This document shows, piece by piece, positions 49,860 to 60,064 of a stretch of 64,000 nucleotides of DNA (position 1 is the first letter of the stretch; each line of letters starts with the position of its first letter). This DNA comes from Neptunicella marina (lineage in GTDB: Bacteria; Pseudomonadota; Gammaproteobacteria; Enterobacterales; Alteromonadaceae). Made by a program: the position numbers and the translations under genes. The notes under the pieces are model-generated. The model ran no database searches. It was not told where the DNA came from and saw only the letters and a list, made by a program, of their open reading frames with translations. The stretch lies in contig NZ_JACNEP010000003.1 in the NCBI RefSeq assembly GCF_014270035.1, positions 124,001 through 188,000 of the forward strand. The letters run 5' to 3'.

Positions 49860-49888
49860 TTGACACTTTGGTCATAAACCACTAAAAT
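49860..49888 (+). promoter_or_regulatory. lpxC promoter
   Basis: Near-perfect sigma-70 boxes: TTGACA at 49860-49865 and TAAAAT at 49883-49888, 17 bases apart and 46 bases before the lpxC ATG. An inverted repeat TTTAGTGG (49845-49852) / CCACTAAA (49879-49886) spans it. Confidence 0.8.
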
Positions 49889-49934
49889 TCGGACCCTTTT
49901 TTCGAAATTGATTAAATTTTAAGCAAAGAGCTGA

Positions 49935-50849
49935 ATGATAAAACAACGTACAATCAAACAATCTGTTCAAGCAACAGGAATCGGTTTGCACAAAGGCGAC
50001 AAGGTCACTATGACTCTCCGGCCTGCGCCTGCCAATACAGGAATTGTATTCAGGCGCACCGACCTTGAACCTTATGCGGATATTTCTGCAAACGCTGAGC
50101 TGGTGGGCGATACCATGTTGTGTACCTGTCTGACTAATGCTGAGGGCGTCAGTATTTCGACAGTAGAACATTTATCTTCTGCGCTTGCGGGGCTTGGCAT
50201 CGACAATATTATTGTTGAAGTGAATGCCAATGAACTGCCAATTATGGATGGCAGTGCCAGTCCTTTTATTTTCCTGCTGCAATCTGCGGGAATTGAAGAA
50301 CAAGCCGTTGCGAAAAAATTTATTCGTGTCACTAAATCTATTCGCGTAGAAGACGGTGACAAATGGGCCGAGTTTGTTCCTTATGATGGTTTCAAAGTCG
50401 ATTTTCGTATCGACTTTGAACATCCTGTTATCAGCCAGACACGTCAGCATATGGTGATGGATTTTGATACTGAATCTTATGTTGATCAGGTCAGTCGTGC
50501 CCGTACTTTTGGTTTTATGCGCGATTTAGAATATATGCATGCGCATAATTTAGCCTTAGGCGGCAGCATGGAAAATGCTGTGGCACTGGATGAATACCGT
50601 GTATTGAATCAGGAAGGTTTGCGTTACGACGATGAATTCCTGAAGCATAAAATCCTCGATGCAGTTGGTGATTTGTATTTATGTGGTCACAGTATTATTG
50701 GTGAGTTTCGTGCTTATAAATCGGGTCACGGACTTAATAATAAGTTGCTTCGGGCGATGTTGGCACAAGAATCATGTTGGGAATTTGTGTCATATGAGCA
50801 TGAGAAACCGCCAATTAATTTTGCAGTGCCAATTATGGCCAGCCGTTAG
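49935..50849 (+). CDS. lpxC: UDP-3-O-acyl-GlcNAc deacetylase LpxC
   Basis: Zinc enzyme of the committed step of lipid A synthesis, 304 residues. Zinc ligands His79 ([10 protein letters not shown]), His238 and Asp242 ([10 protein letters not shown]), catalytic His265 (YKSGHGLNN) and Glu78 are in place. The ending AVPIMASR is near the C-terminal region that FtsH recognises in enterobacteria. It has its own promoter and terminator, so it is partly uncoupled from dcw. Confidence 0.98.
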   Translation: MIKQRTIKQSVQATGIGLHKGDKVTMTLRPAPANTGIVFRRTDLEPYADISANAELVGDTMLCTCLTNAEGVSISTVEHLSSALAGLGIDNIIVEVNANELPIMDGSASPFIFLLQSAGIEEQAVAKKFIRVTKSIRVEDGDKWAEFVPYDGFKVDFRIDFEHPVISQTRQHMVMDFDTESYVDQVSRARTFGFMRDLEYMHAHNLALGGSMENAVALDEYRVLNQEGLRYDDEFLKHKILDAVGDLYLCGHSIIGEFRAYKSGHGLNNKLLRAMLAQESCWEFVSYEHEKPPINFAVPIMASR

Positions 50850-50856
50850 ACGATTT

Positions 50857-50884
50857 GAAAATGCCGCTTTAGCGGCATTTTTAT
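50857..50884 (+). terminator. Rho-independent terminator after lpxC
   Basis: AAAATGCCGCT, two-base loop, AGCGGCATTTTT: GC stem with T-run. It ends the dcw-lpxC transcripts. Confidence 0.9.
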
Positions 50885-51066
50885 TTTATTAACCTTTAAA
50901 TTTTCATTATTTTTAACCAATTACACGTCTAATATTATATGTTGGTGTTTAACTTGCTTAATCTTGAACCATATTAGTTTACTGCGGGTGCAAAAATTTT
51001 GTGTTTCACAGGTTGTCAGTTTAGAATCAACTCGCTGAGTTAGTGCTTTACAGTCATTGGATTTGC

Positions 51067-51984
51067 ATGAGTTTTAAAATCTTATACAAGGGCAGCAATG
51101 TTCGATTTGCGTTTAGTTTAAACAAACACCAAATGTTGGGGGTTTGTGCTATTGCAATGGGGCTAACTTTTTGGATTGGCCGAACCACCGCTCCCTCTGA
51201 TACTGACGATATAACACGCGTACTGCAATCGCAGTCAGGTTTAAAGCAACAACAGCAGGACGTGGAACAGTTAAAGTTGCAAACTCAGGAACAACTTACC
51301 GGAATGGTGATGAAACTGGGGGATATGCAGGGCCAGCTTCGTCGGCTTGACGCATTAAGTGAACGTCTGGCTGAAAGTTCTCATCTTTCGGTTGAGGAAT
51401 TTGCATTTAATGAGCAGCCAGCCATAGGTGGTCCTTCTCAGGCTGCGCCCAATTATATCGTTAAAGACAGTGCGGAGCTGATGGCGGGCATTGATAATAT
51501 GCTGGGTGAAATAAAAGACAAGTCGCGTCAGTTGGAAGCGCTTGAATCTATCATGTTAAGTCACCATGTTAATGACCAGAGTTATCTTGCAGGCCGACCG
51601 ATTAAATCGGGATGGTTATCGTCATTTTACGGCATTCGCAAAGACCCCTTTAATGGTTTACCTGCAATGCACAAAGGTCTGGATTTTGCCGGTAAAGAAG
51701 GCTCTGATGTTATTGCCACAGGTGCAGGTGTTGTAACCTGGGCGGGCGAACGTTATGGCTATGGCAATCTGGTAGAAGTTGATCATGGTGATGGTTTATC
51801 AACCCGCTATGGTCATAACAAAGCAATTAAAGTTAAAGTCGGTGATGTGGTAACCAAAGGTCAGGTGTTGGGGCTAATGGGGAAAACCGGCAGGGCAACC
51901 GGTGCACATGTGCATTATGAAGTATTAAGGAACGGGCGACAGTTAGATCCTCTCGCGTATGTTTCCAGACGCAATCGTCATTAG
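51067..51984 (+). CDS. M23 family metallopeptidase (LytM/EnvC-like)
   Basis: Membrane-anchored LytM-domain protein of 305 residues. One membrane helix near residues 20-40, a coiled-coil region rich in Gln and Leu (LKQQQQDVEQLKLQTQEQL), then the M23 domain with the zinc ligands in MHKGLDFAGKEG (HxxxD) and GAHVHYEVLRNG (HxH) all present, so it should be an active endopeptidase. It stands where many relatives have an M23 gene between lpxC and secA. I start at ATG 51067; a GTG at 51043 is possible. The RBS is weak for both. Confidence 0.88.
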   Translation: MSFKILYKGSNVRFAFSLNKHQMLGVCAIAMGLTFWIGRTTAPSDTDDITRVLQSQSGLKQQQQDVEQLKLQTQEQLTGMVMKLGDMQGQLRRLDALSERLAESSHLSVEEFAFNEQPAIGGPSQAAPNYIVKDSAELMAGIDNMLGEIKDKSRQLEALESIMLSHHVNDQSYLAGRPIKSGWLSSFYGIRKDPFNGLPAMHKGLDFAGKEGSDVIATGAGVVTWAGERYGYGNLVEVDHGDGLSTRYGHNKAIKVKVGDVVTKGQVLGLMGKTGRATGAHVHYEVLRNGRQLDPLAYVSRRNRH

Positions 51985-52008
51985 TTAGGTTTTTATACCT
52001 GATGGTAG

Positions 52009-52042
52009 CAGCAGTCGGTCAGTTTGGCCGACTGCTGTTTTT
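52009..52042 (+). terminator. Rho-independent terminator after the M23 peptidase gene
   Basis: Perfect 10-bp stem CAGCAGTCGG / CCGACTGCTG followed by TTTTT. It isolates secA from the upstream gene. Confidence 0.88.
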
Positions 52043-52145
52043 ATAAATGGCTGTCAAACAGCTACGTAATCAATTTTGTGAGTCAGGCCAAACCGCCGCG
52101 CAAAGTTATAAAGAAAATTAATCTGATTGGAAGCGGTACATATCC

Positions 52146-54845
52146 ATGTTCTTAAATTTATTTACCAAAATTTTCGGCAGCAGTAATGATCGAACTCTTA
52201 AAAAGCTGAATAAAGTGGTTGAGCAAATCAATGCGTTAGAACCAGAATTTGAAGCATTGAGTGATGAGCAACTTAAAAACAAAACTGCAGAATTTAAAGC
52301 CGAGATCGAACAGGGTAAATCCCTTGACGATATCATGGTACAGGCATTTGCTACTGTGCGTGAAGCGTCAAAGCGTGTCTTTGCTATGCGCCACTTTGAT
52401 GTGCAAATGGTCGGCGGTATGGTGTTGCATCAGGGCAAAATTGCTGAGATGCGTACCGGTGAAGGTAAAACCCTTACCGCTACTCTGCCAACTTATCTAA
52501 ACGGTTTAAGTGGCAAAGGTGTTCACGTTATTACCGTGAATGATTACCTGGCGCGTCGTGATGCTGACAGCCTGCGTCCTTTATTTGAATTTTTAGGACT
52601 CACTGTTGGTTGTAATGTTCCAGGCATGTCGCATGAAGAGAAAAAACAGGCGTATGCAGCGGACATCACCTACGGTACCAATAATGAATTTGGTTTCGAT
52701 TATCTGCGCGACAATATGGCCTTTGCTCCGGAAGACAGAGTACAACGTCCTTTAAACTATGCCGTTGTCGATGAAGTTGACTCTATTCTGATTGATGAAG
52801 CGCGTACACCTTTGATTATATCTGGTGCGGCAGAAGACTCATCAGAACTGTATCGTCAAATTAACGCTATTATCCCCGAATTGGTTCGTCAGGAAAAAGA
52901 AGACGAAGAAGGACAAATGGGAGATGGTGATTTCACCATTGATGAGAAGGGCAAACAGATTCACCTGACTGAACACGGTCAGGTGCACATAGAAGAAGTA
53001 TTACAACAAAAAGGCGTACTCGCGGCAGAAGAATCTTTGTTTGCAGCGAATAATATTAGCCTGTTGCACCACGTGAATGCGGCATTGCGAGCCCACCATC
53101 TGTTTCAGCGTGATGTGGATTACATCGTTAAAGATGATGAAATTGTTATCGTTGATGAACATACGGGCCGTACGATGGAAGGTCGTCGCTGGTCGGAAGG
53201 TTTACATCAGGCGGTTGAAGCCAAAGAAGGTGTAAAAATTCAGAACGAAAACCAGACACTGGCTTCTATTACTTTCCAGAATTACTTCCGTATTTACGAT
53301 AAGTTAGCCGGTATGACGGGGACGGCTGATACAGAGGCGTTTGAGTTTAATCATATTTATGGTTTGTTAACGGTGGTTATTCCAACCAACAAACCAATGA
53401 TCCGTGATGATAAAGATGACTTGATTTATCTGACCGCAGAAGAAAAGTTCGAAGCCATTGTAGAAGATATTCACAAATGCATTGAGAAGAAAGTACCTGT
53501 ATTAGTAGGTACCATTTCTATCGAAAACTCAGAGCTGTTATCACGCTTCTTAAAGAAAAAGAAAATCACGCATAAAGTGTTAAACGCCAAATTCCACGCA
53601 CAGGAAGCCGATATTGTGGCGCAAGCGGGTCAGCCGGGCGCTGTCACCATCGCGACTAACATGGCGGGCCGTGGTACCGATATCGTATTGGGTGGTAACT
53701 GGCAGGCAGAAGTTGAAAAACTTGAAAATCCAACTCAGGAACAAATTGACAAGATTAAAGCCGACTGGAAAGTACGCCATGATGCGGTGGTAGAAGCCGG
53801 TGGTTTGCACATCATTGGTACCGAGCGTCACGAGTCACGTCGTATCGATAACCAGTTGCGTGGTCGTGCCGGTCGTCAGGGTGATCCGGGTTCTTCACGT
53901 TTTTACCTGTCTCTTCAAGATCCACTGATGCGTATTTTCGCATCAGACCGTATGGGGGCCATGATGAAACGCCTTGGCATGGAGCGCGGTGAAGCTATCG
54001 AGCATCCTTGGTTAAACCGTGCAGTAGAAAACGCACAACGCAAAGTTGAGGGGCGTAACTTCGATATTCGTAAGCAGTTGCTTGAGTTTGATGATGTTGC
54101 TAACGATCAGCGTAAAGTGATTTACGAACAACGTAATGAGTTACTGGATGAAGGTGATATCAGCGAAACCATTAATGTCATCCGTAAAGATGTAGTCACT
54201 GACGTTATCTCTCAGTACATTCCTCCGCAATCACTGGAAGAAATGTGGGATGTACCAGGTCTGGAAGAGCGTATCAAGGTAGATTTCCAACTGGATTTGC
54301 CAGTTCAGAAATGGCTGGACGAAGACAGTAAACTTTATGAAGAAGTGCTAATTGAACGTATTTTGGCTGAAGTGGAAAAAGCTTATCAGGAAAAAGAAGC
54401 TCAGGTAAGCGCACCGGTTCTGCGCCAGTTTGAAAAAGCCGTGATGTTGCAAAGCCTTGATTCGCACTGGAAAGAGCACCTTGCGGCTATGGACCATCTG
54501 CGTCAGGGAATTCACTTACGTGGTTATGCGCAAAAGAACCCTAAGCAGGAATACAAGCGTGAGTCGTTCCAGCTGTTTTCTGAAATGTTAGAGAACCTAA
54601 AAGTCGACGTGGTTAACATCCTGAGTAAAGTTCAGGTCAGAGCAGAGTCAGACGTTGAAGCGGTCGAAGAACAACGTCGTCGTGCCGATGAAACACCAAA
54701 ACATTATGAACACGAACCCGCCGCAGGTGAAGCGCAAAACGCGGGTCGTCCGGTGATGCGTGAAGGTGCCAAAGTTGGACGTAATGATCCCTGTCCTTGT
54801 GGCTCGGGTAAGAAATATAAGCAATGCCACGGCAAGCTTAGTTAA
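52146..54845 (+). CDS. secA: Preprotein translocase ATPase SecA
   Basis: Motor of the Sec translocase, 899 residues. Walker [15 protein letters not shown], Walker B ([18 protein letters not shown]), [36 protein letters not shown], and the C-terminal zinc-binding tail [16 protein letters not shown] that recruits SecB and lipids. No SecM-like arrest gene precedes it; a terminator separates it from the M23 gene. A T-rich terminator follows. Confidence 0.99.
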   Translation: MFLNLFTKIFGSSNDRTLKKLNKVVEQINALEPEFEALSDEQLKNKTAEFKAEIEQGKSLDDIMVQAFATVREASKRVFAMRHFDVQMVGGMVLHQGKIAEMRTGEGKTLTATLPTYLNGLSGKGVHVITVNDYLARRDADSLRPLFEFLGLTVGCNVPGMSHEEKKQAYAADITYGTNNEFGFDYLRDNMAFAPEDRVQRPLNYAVVDEVDSILIDEARTPLIISGAAEDSSELYRQINAIIPELVRQEKEDEEGQMGDGDFTIDEKGKQIHLTEHGQVHIEEVLQQKGVLAAEESLFAANNISLLHHVNAALRAHHLFQRDVDYIVKDDEIVIVDEHTGRTMEGRRWSEGLHQAVEAKEGVKIQNENQTLASITFQNYFRIYDKLAGMTGTADTEAFEFNHIYGLLTVVIPTNKPMIRDDKDDLIYLTAEEKFEAIVEDIHKCIEKKVPVLVGTISIENSELLSRFLKKKKITHKVLNAKFHAQEADIVAQAGQPGAVTIATNMAGRGTDIVLGGNWQAEVEKLENPTQEQIDKIKADWKVRHDAVVEAGGLHIIGTERHESRRIDNQLRGRAGRQGDPGSSRFYLSLQDPLMRIFASDRMGAMMKRLGMERGEAIEHPWLNRAVENAQRKVEGRNFDIRKQLLEFDDVANDQRKVIYEQRNELLDEGDISETINVIRKDVVTDVISQYIPPQSLEEMWDVPGLEERIKVDFQLDLPVQKWLDEDSKLYEEVLIERILAEVEKAYQEKEAQVSAPVLRQFEKAVMLQSLDSHWKEHLAAMDHLRQGIHLRGYAQKNPKQEYKRESFQLFSEMLENLKVDVVNILSKVQVRAESDVEAVEEQRRRADETPKHYEHEPAAGEAQNAGRPVMREGAKVGRNDPCPCGSGKKYKQCHGKLS

Positions 54846-54852
54846 CAATATG

Positions 54853-54880
54853 AAAAAGCCGGCAAATGCCGGTTTTTTTT
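54853..54880 (+). terminator. Rho-independent terminator after secA
   Basis: AAAAAGCCGGC, four-base loop, GCCGGTTTTTTTT: GC stem with eight T. Confidence 0.92.
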
Positions 54881-54902
54881 ATCGACATTAAGCAGGGGAA
54901 TT

Positions 54903-55298
54903 ATGATTAAAACTGTGGAAGTAGCTGTTGGTGTTATTCATCGTGACGGACAGATTTATATCACTCGCCGTGCACAGCAATTGCACCAGGGCGGTAAATG
55001 GGAGTTTCCTGGTGGTAAAAAAGAACAGGGCGAGACTGTGCATCAGGCGCTTTGCCGTGAGCTGACGGAAGAAGTCGGTATTGATGTTCAGAGCACTGAA
55101 CCTTTGTTGGTGGTTGAACATGATTATGGAGATAAAAAAGTTCGCCTCGAAACCCTCCTGGTCACTCGATTTGGAGGCGAACCCTATGGCAGGGAAGGAC
55201 AGCAAGGTCAATGGGTTAAGCTAAATGATTTGTCTAATTTTGATTTTCCGGAAGCCAATAAGGCCATTTTGCAAAAAGTACTGGAGGCCTTAGCTTAA
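54903..55298 (+). CDS. mutT: 8-oxo-dGTP diphosphatase MutT
   Basis: Nudix hydrolase of 131 residues that cleans 8-oxo-dGTP from the nucleotide pool. The Nudix box reads GGKKEQGETVHQALCRELTEEVGI with the metal-binding REL-x-EE. Location directly after secA matches E. coli and relatives. AGGGGAATT before the ATG is the RBS. Its TAA overlaps the LysE-type gene's stop codon on the other strand by two bases. Confidence 0.95.
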   Translation: MIKTVEVAVGVIHRDGQIYITRRAQQLHQGGKWEFPGGKKEQGETVHQALCRELTEEVGIDVQSTEPLLVVEHDYGDKKVRLETLLVTRFGGEPYGREGQQGQWVKLNDLSNFDFPEANKAILQKVLEALA

Positions 55299-55891
55299 AA
55301 CCACATCATCAGAGTAATAATTAATAAACTGCTGCTAAGGGCACAAAATACCCAGTAGTGACGAATTGGATTTTTCAGACTTTGTTGCAATAACCCACCA
55401 CCTATTGCCCAACTGGTATTGGCCAACATGCCACATAAGGTAAAAACCATTACCAGTGTCACAGACTGGGTTGCCAGTGTGTCACCTGGTATTACAAACT
55501 GTGAATAGGCAGAACTTAACATCAGCCAGGCTTTAGGGTTAACCGGATGAACAACCAAGCCACTGATGAACCCGGGGCGCTCGCTGCTTTTTCCCTGAAC
55601 GGGTATATAACGTTGTTTAAACAGCTTCCAGGCCAGATAAAGTAAATAACAGGTGCCTGATATTTTTATCGCTATCAGCAAGGCTGGTTGCGACTGAATG
55701 AGTGCACCTAATCCTAAAGTGACGGCTGCGGCCACCAGTATAAAACCGCTACACACGCCCATTATCATAGGCAAGGTGCGTTTAACGCCCAGCTGTAAGC
55801 TGGTACCCAACAAAATTAAATTAGCCGGACCCGGAGTAAATGTCATGGTTGCGGCAAACAATAAAAGTAAAACCAGATTGTGGTTATCCAT
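55295..55891 (-). CDS. LysE/RhtB family amino-acid exporter
   Basis: Inner-membrane exporter of 198 residues with six predicted helices. Opening FTPGPANLILLGTSLQLGVKRTLPMIMGVCSGF is the RhtB/LysE pattern, and GFISGLVVHPVNPKAWLM is the conserved centre. Start is the ATG at 55889-55891 with a purine-rich GGGGAAAT upstream; upstream frames run into the shared promoter. Divergent MocR-type regulator suggests its substrate is an amino acid or a related amine, exact identity unknown. Confidence 0.9.
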   Translation of the reverse strand: MDNHNLVLLLLFAATMTFTPGPANLILLGTSLQLGVKRTLPMIMGVCSGFILVAAAVTLGLGALIQSQPALLIAIKISGTCYLLYLAWKLFKQRYIPVQGKSSERPGFISGLVVHPVNPKAWLMLSSAYSQFVIPGDTLATQSVTLVMVFTLCGMLANTSWAIGGGLLQQSLKNPIRHYWVFCALSSSLLIITLMMWF

Positions 55892-55909
55892 TGGTGTATT
55901 TCCCCTGAG

Positions 55910-55975
55910 TTGATTGATATATTCAACTATGCAATCAATTAAACTCAAAATGATAAATTGATACCCAATCAATTT
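55910..55975. promoter_or_regulatory. Operator region between the LysE-type and MocR-type genes
   Basis: CAATCAATT occurs at 55932-55940 and again at 55967-55975 (35 bases apart). TTGATTG (55910-55916) pairs with CAATCAA (55932-55938) at 15 bases, and AAATTGAT (55955-55962) with ATCAATTT (55968-55975) at five bases. Four related half-sites in the small divergent region suit a MocR-family protein, which commonly binds direct repeats. Confidence 0.65.
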
Positions 55976-55996
55976 GTCTGAGCCCGAGGACTATTT

Positions 55997-57367
55997 ATGT
56001 GGAATGCTGACCTGTCTCGCTCTAAATCTGTGCATTTATACCAGCAAGTAGTGGATTGTTTAGCGATGGATATTGCTAATCAGATTTTACAAACTGGACA
56101 ACGCTTGCCCACTGTAAGAGTTTTGGCACAAGCTCTTGATGTTACGCCTGGCACCATCAACAAAGCTTTTGATGTTGCTGAGAAACAAGGACTAATCGAA
56201 AAGCGTCAGGGCAGAGGTACCTTTGTTCGTTCACAAATTAGGTTGAAAACCGCACCAAGTACCATGTTAACTGGCCAATTACAGGGCTGCAATTTCACCA
56301 TCAATGCACCTATGCCACTGGATTTTGACCATTTAATTAACCCCCATTTGCGAGAGCTTGCACAATCTTCACTGGCGCCTCATTGGAGCAACCATACAGC
56401 AACCAATGGTATTGAATCTCATCTTGATGCTATTTCCAGTTGGGTGGCGCAACGTGGTGTCGATGTCAGTATCAATCATTTGTTATTAGTCAGCGGTGCA
56501 CAGCAAGGTATCCTGTCTTGTCTCATGTTGTTGTTAAATCAGGGTGATAATCTGATGGTGCAGGAGTGTACTTATCCAGGTATTAAATCGGCAGCCAGTC
56601 TGTTGGGGATTAATTTGCGTCCAGTCAAGATGGACGAGCAAGGCCTTGATTTAGCGCATTTTGAGCAGTTGTGTCAGCAAAACACCGCCAGGATATTGTT
56701 TGTTATGCCGACCGCACATAACCCTACCGGGCGCACCATGGATATGGCACATCGTAAGAAGCTGGTTGCGATTGCGAAGCGCCATCAGATTATTCTAATT
56801 GAAGATGATTTATATCTTCATCAACAAACACCGCCCTCATTACAATCCATGTTGCCTGAGCAAACATTTTATATTTCCGGTTTTTCCAAGTGTATATTGC
56901 TGGGGTTACGGGTTGGAATGGTGATTGCGCCTGAGCTTTGGCGCGATGAATTACTTAAAGTGATTCAGGTGCAAAACTGGATGGTCAGTCCGTTACTGAC
57001 CGCACTGCTTGAGCGTTTGATTGATACTGGTGTCGTGGAACAAATCGAACAAATAAGAAAGCAGCGTAATAGTCAGCGTATTAACACGGCAAAATCGATA
57101 TTAGGTAAATTAAAGCTGGAAGCTGATCCAGTTAATTTACATATTTGGCTTAAACACCCGACTAACGTGTCTTCAGCGGATCTTTTATTGACATTGCAAC
57201 AAAAAGGAGTGGATGTGATTGCCGGGTCTTTTTTCCATGCTAATAATCAAAGTGTGCCTTCTTTACGCCTTTGTCTGGGCAATGTTTCAGATGAAGAATT
57301 GCAACGCGGTCTTAAATGTATTGCTGATACTTTGTATCGCAATCACCTGCCGAGCATGATGTTTTAG
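55997..57367 (+). CDS. MocR-type transcriptional regulator (GntR HTH with aminotransferase domain)
   Basis: Fusion of a GntR winged helix (residues about 8-75: QQVVDCLAMDIANQILQTGQRLPTVRVLAQALDVTPGTINKAFDVAEKQGLIEKRQGRGTFVR) with a class-I aminotransferase-like PLP domain (about 115-456). The PLP lysine is in ISGFSKCILLGLRVGMVI; NPTGRTMDM and DDLYLH are conserved cofactor contacts. 456 residues is normal. It most likely controls the divergent exporter gene in response to an amino compound bound at the PLP site. Confidence 0.92.
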   Translation: MWNADLSRSKSVHLYQQVVDCLAMDIANQILQTGQRLPTVRVLAQALDVTPGTINKAFDVAEKQGLIEKRQGRGTFVRSQIRLKTAPSTMLTGQLQGCNFTINAPMPLDFDHLINPHLRELAQSSLAPHWSNHTATNGIESHLDAISSWVAQRGVDVSINHLLLVSGAQQGILSCLMLLLNQGDNLMVQECTYPGIKSAASLLGINLRPVKMDEQGLDLAHFEQLCQQNTARILFVMPTAHNPTGRTMDMAHRKKLVAIAKRHQIILIEDDLYLHQQTPPSLQSMLPEQTFYISGFSKCILLGLRVGMVIAPELWRDELLKVIQVQNWMVSPLLTALLERLIDTGVVEQIEQIRKQRNSQRINTAKSILGKLKLEADPVNLHIWLKHPTNVSSADLLLTLQQKGVDVIAGSFFHANNQSVPSLRLCLGNVSDEELQRGLKCIADTLYRNHLPSMMF

Positions 57368-57395
57368 CATTGTGTAAACTGGAAATATTTGGTGA

Positions 57396-57629
57396 TTAGT
57401 TGTTAAAAAACGATTGTTGCTCGTCCGCCAGCATGGCTTCAATATCTTCTATGTCTATCGCGTTGACTGCTGTTTCGGCATCCTGATTTTTACCACAGGG
57501 AATGGTTTTTTCTTCGTTTGCCCACTCGCCCAGATCGATTAACTGACAGCGTTTACTGCAAAACGGGCGATACGGGCTTTGCTCTCCCCATTCAACTTCA
57601 GCGTCACATTGTGGACAATTTACTTGCAT
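57396..57629 (-). CDS. yacG: DNA gyrase inhibitor YacG
   Basis: Zinc-finger protein of 77 residues that binds GyrB. The four zinc Cys are Cys5, Cys8, Cys24 and Cys28 (CPQC ... FCSKRC), followed by [15 protein letters not shown], typical of YacG. Lies between zapD and the MocR-type gene on the zapD strand, as in the usual coaE-zapD-yacG order. Confidence 0.95.
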   Translation of the reverse strand: MQVNCPQCDAEVEWGEQSPYRPFCSKRCQLIDLGEWANEEKTIPCGKNQDAETAVNAIDIEDIEAMLADEQQSFFNN

Positions 57630-57690
57630 AGATGCCTTCGTATTATGCTTAAAAAAGAAAAGCCAATTGTATCAAATACAGAAGCGGAGG

Positions 57691-58443
57691 TCAGCAGCAG
57701 GCTTGTTTAAAGGTAACGCTGTTTTCTTCCGTCAACACACCATCCTGGTCTGGGTTAAAGCGCATAAAACGGATAGCATAACGATGTTTATTACCGCTTA
57801 ATACCGGGTAATAACCCTGTGCAACATCGCATTCAATTCGGATTAACTCACAACGGCTGTCGGCAACATCCTGATAAAAGCCTTTTTCTGCAACTGTCGT
57901 GGCTAAACGTCCACGTTCACGCAAAAATGACAAGGTGATATCAATCGCCTGATTGACCAGAGAGAACTCATCCATCCAGCGTTTTATGTCTGCATGAATT
58001 ATTTGTTGAGGTTGATTCAGCCAATAATGCAAACTGGGTAAGTCAAAACTGCAATTAGCACCGGGAATGGCAAAACGCTGCCTGATAGCTGCGAGAAATT
58101 TGTCATCTTTTAATCCACTACCCAGTTTGCGCGCAGATTTTAACTGATCGCGCAATTTCACTATGCGTCGTAAGGTTGTTTGCAATGCATCGTTATCGAT
58201 TTGAGGATGTTGTGACCAGTGCACCAGATTGCGTTCATGCGCATCAATATCCTTTAAAATATCGGTGCGAATGTCTATGCGTTCCAGTAAGTCTACCAGC
58301 GTAAAGAAGGATTCCAGATAACCAATATATTGCCAGTCATGGTTTAGTTCCTTCCATTGGCAAAGCTGTTTAAATAACTGCTCAAGGCGCAAGTAAGTAC
58401 GTACTTTCTCATTGAGCGGGAATTCAAACACGGCAGTCGGCAT
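57691..58443 (-). CDS. zapD: Cell division protein ZapD
   Basis: Z-ring-bundling protein of 250 residues that binds the FtsZ C-terminal peptide. The opening FEFPLNEKVRTYLRLEQLFKQL and the block CSFDLPSLHYWLNQP are diagnostic. 64 bases downstream of coaE; yacG follows after 61 bases. Confidence 0.95.
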   Translation of the reverse strand: MPTAVFEFPLNEKVRTYLRLEQLFKQLCQWKELNHDWQYIGYLESFFTLVDLLERIDIRTDILKDIDAHERNLVHWSQHPQIDNDALQTTLRRIVKLRDQLKSARKLGSGLKDDKFLAAIRQRFAIPGANCSFDLPSLHYWLNQPQQIIHADIKRWMDEFSLVNQAIDITLSFLRERGRLATTVAEKGFYQDVADSRCELIRIECDVAQGYYPVLSGNKHRYAIRFMRFNPDQDGVLTEENSVTFKQACC

Positions 58444-58507
58444 AGTGGCTTTTATTATTTGGTTAAGGTTAGCAATTAGTGCACTACATCGTAAAAGTAA
58501 TCTAATT

Positions 58508-59122
58508 TCAAGCCTTTGCGTGGATTTTTGCCTGCTGCAGGTAGTGTTGGTGTAGGGCGTTTATTTGTTCATTCAACTCAGTACTATCACCATGATTAAG
58601 TATGATATCGTCGGCAAGTTGTAGTCTCAGCTCTCTGCTGGCCTGACTCGCGATAATATTTTTAACCTGAGTCTCGTCTACATTATCCCGCAATATGGTG
58701 CGCTGAATTTGTATCTCAGGTGCGACATCAACTACCAGCAATTTATGTACAAGAGGAATGAGATTATTTTCTATTAACAGAGGAACCATCAGAATCACAT
58801 AGGCAGAACGGGCGTGGGTACAGGCATCAATCATTTTTTGACGAATTATTGGATGTAATAACTGATTCAGCCAATGTTTTTCTTCGGAATTGGCAAAAAT
58901 AATGCTTCTGAGTTGTGCTCGATTTAAGCTGCCATCTTCATTTAAGACTTGCTCACCAAAGTGTTGTTTAATTTGCAGCAAAGCTTGAGTGCCAGGTTCT
59001 ACTACAATTCTCGCGATCTGGTCTGCATCAATGACTTCAATTCCTTTTTGCTCAAACATTTTTCCCACGGTACTTTTTCCACTGCCAATACCGCCTGTCA
59101 GCCCCACGATAAATTGACTCAT
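58508..59122 (-). CDS. coaE: Dephospho-CoA kinase CoaE
   Basis: Last step of coenzyme A synthesis, 204 residues. P-loop VGLTGGIGSGKSTVGKMF, then VIDADQIAR with the catalytic Asp, HPIIRQKM and VPLLIENN. The ATG at 59120-59122 overlaps the pilD TGA (ATGA), so coaE is coupled to pilD; a longer frame start at 59146 lies inside pilD. Confidence 0.97.
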   Translation of the reverse strand: MSQFIVGLTGGIGSGKSTVGKMFEQKGIEVIDADQIARIVVEPGTQALLQIKQHFGEQVLNEDGSLNRAQLRSIIFANSEEKHWLNQLLHPIIRQKMIDACTHARSAYVILMVPLLIENNLIPLVHKLLVVDVAPEIQIQRTILRDNVDETQVKNIIASQASRELRLQLADDIILNHGDSTELNEQINALHQHYLQQAKIHAKA

Positions 59123-60000
59123 GTCAGCAGATAGCTCCAATACCACTCAACAATTTGATTGCCATACATTAGCGTAATCCAGCCGGCTATTGCGAGGTAA
59201 GGGCCAAATGGAATAGGTTGAGAATTTTGCTTGCCCTGGCTCTTTAGAAGAATAATGCCGCAAACCGCTCCCACTAAAGAGGACATTAGAATAACGACAG
59301 GTAACAGTTGCCATCCAACAAAAGCACCAATGGCGGCTAATAATTTAAAGTCACCGTATCCCATACCATCTTTACCGGTTAGCAGTTTAAATGCCCAGTA
59401 AACCGACCATAGACTGAGATATCCCGCCGCTGCACCGATTAATGCGTCTGAGGTTGAAACAAACATAGTGTTAATACTTGCCAGTAATCCCAGCCACATT
59501 AAGGGCAATACGATTTGGTCCGGTAATAGCATTTTATCGATATCTATAGCGGTTAAGACCACCATCGACCAGGTAAAAATTAATGCCAGTAAACATTGAT
59601 AGGTAAAGCCAAAATGCACTGCAATCCAGACTGATAAAATACCAGTAATCAACTCAATAAGAGGGTAACGTGCCGAGATTTTAGTTTTGCAATTAGCGCA
59701 ACGGCCTTTTAAGAATATCCAGCTAACGAGAGGGATATTTTGCAGCGCTGTTATTTCAGTATGGCAGGATGGGCAACGTGAACGTGGCACGACTAAATTA
59801 TAGGCTTCAGTTGGTTGTTCTTGTTGTTGCTCATCGGGAGTAAAGTAGGACAAGTATTCCGATTTCCAGCTGCGCTCCAGCATAATTGGCAATCGATGAA
59901 TAACCACGTTTAAGAAACTGCCTATTAGCAATCCTAAAACAAAGATAAACCCATAAAAAAACGGTAGATTATCTGCAAATAATTGCACAATGGCGGGCAT
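59119..60000 (-). CDS. pilD: Type IV prepilin peptidase/N-methyltransferase PilD
   Basis: Membrane aspartyl protease of 293 residues that cleaves and methylates prepilins and type II pseudopilins. The cytosolic zinc site is CPSCHTEIT and CANCKTK (four Cys). The catalytic aspartates are in TAIDIDKMLLPD and GYGDFKLL. About eight helices. Next to pilC and coupled to coaE. Confidence 0.97.
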   Translation of the reverse strand: MPAIVQLFADNLPFFYGFIFVLGLLIGSFLNVVIHRLPIMLERSWKSEYLSYFTPDEQQQEQPTEAYNLVVPRSRCPSCHTEITALQNIPLVSWIFLKGRCANCKTKISARYPLIELITGILSVWIAVHFGFTYQCLLALIFTWSMVVLTAIDIDKMLLPDQIVLPLMWLGLLASINTMFVSTSDALIGAAAGYLSLWSVYWAFKLLTGKDGMGYGDFKLLAAIGAFVGWQLLPVVILMSSLVGAVCGIILLKSQGKQNSQPIPFGPYLAIAGWITLMYGNQIVEWYWSYLLT

Positions 60001-60064
60001 AGCAAAATCCAGCTTATTATTATTTAATCGGTTATTACAACACGAGATGGGGATCAGTTAGTAG

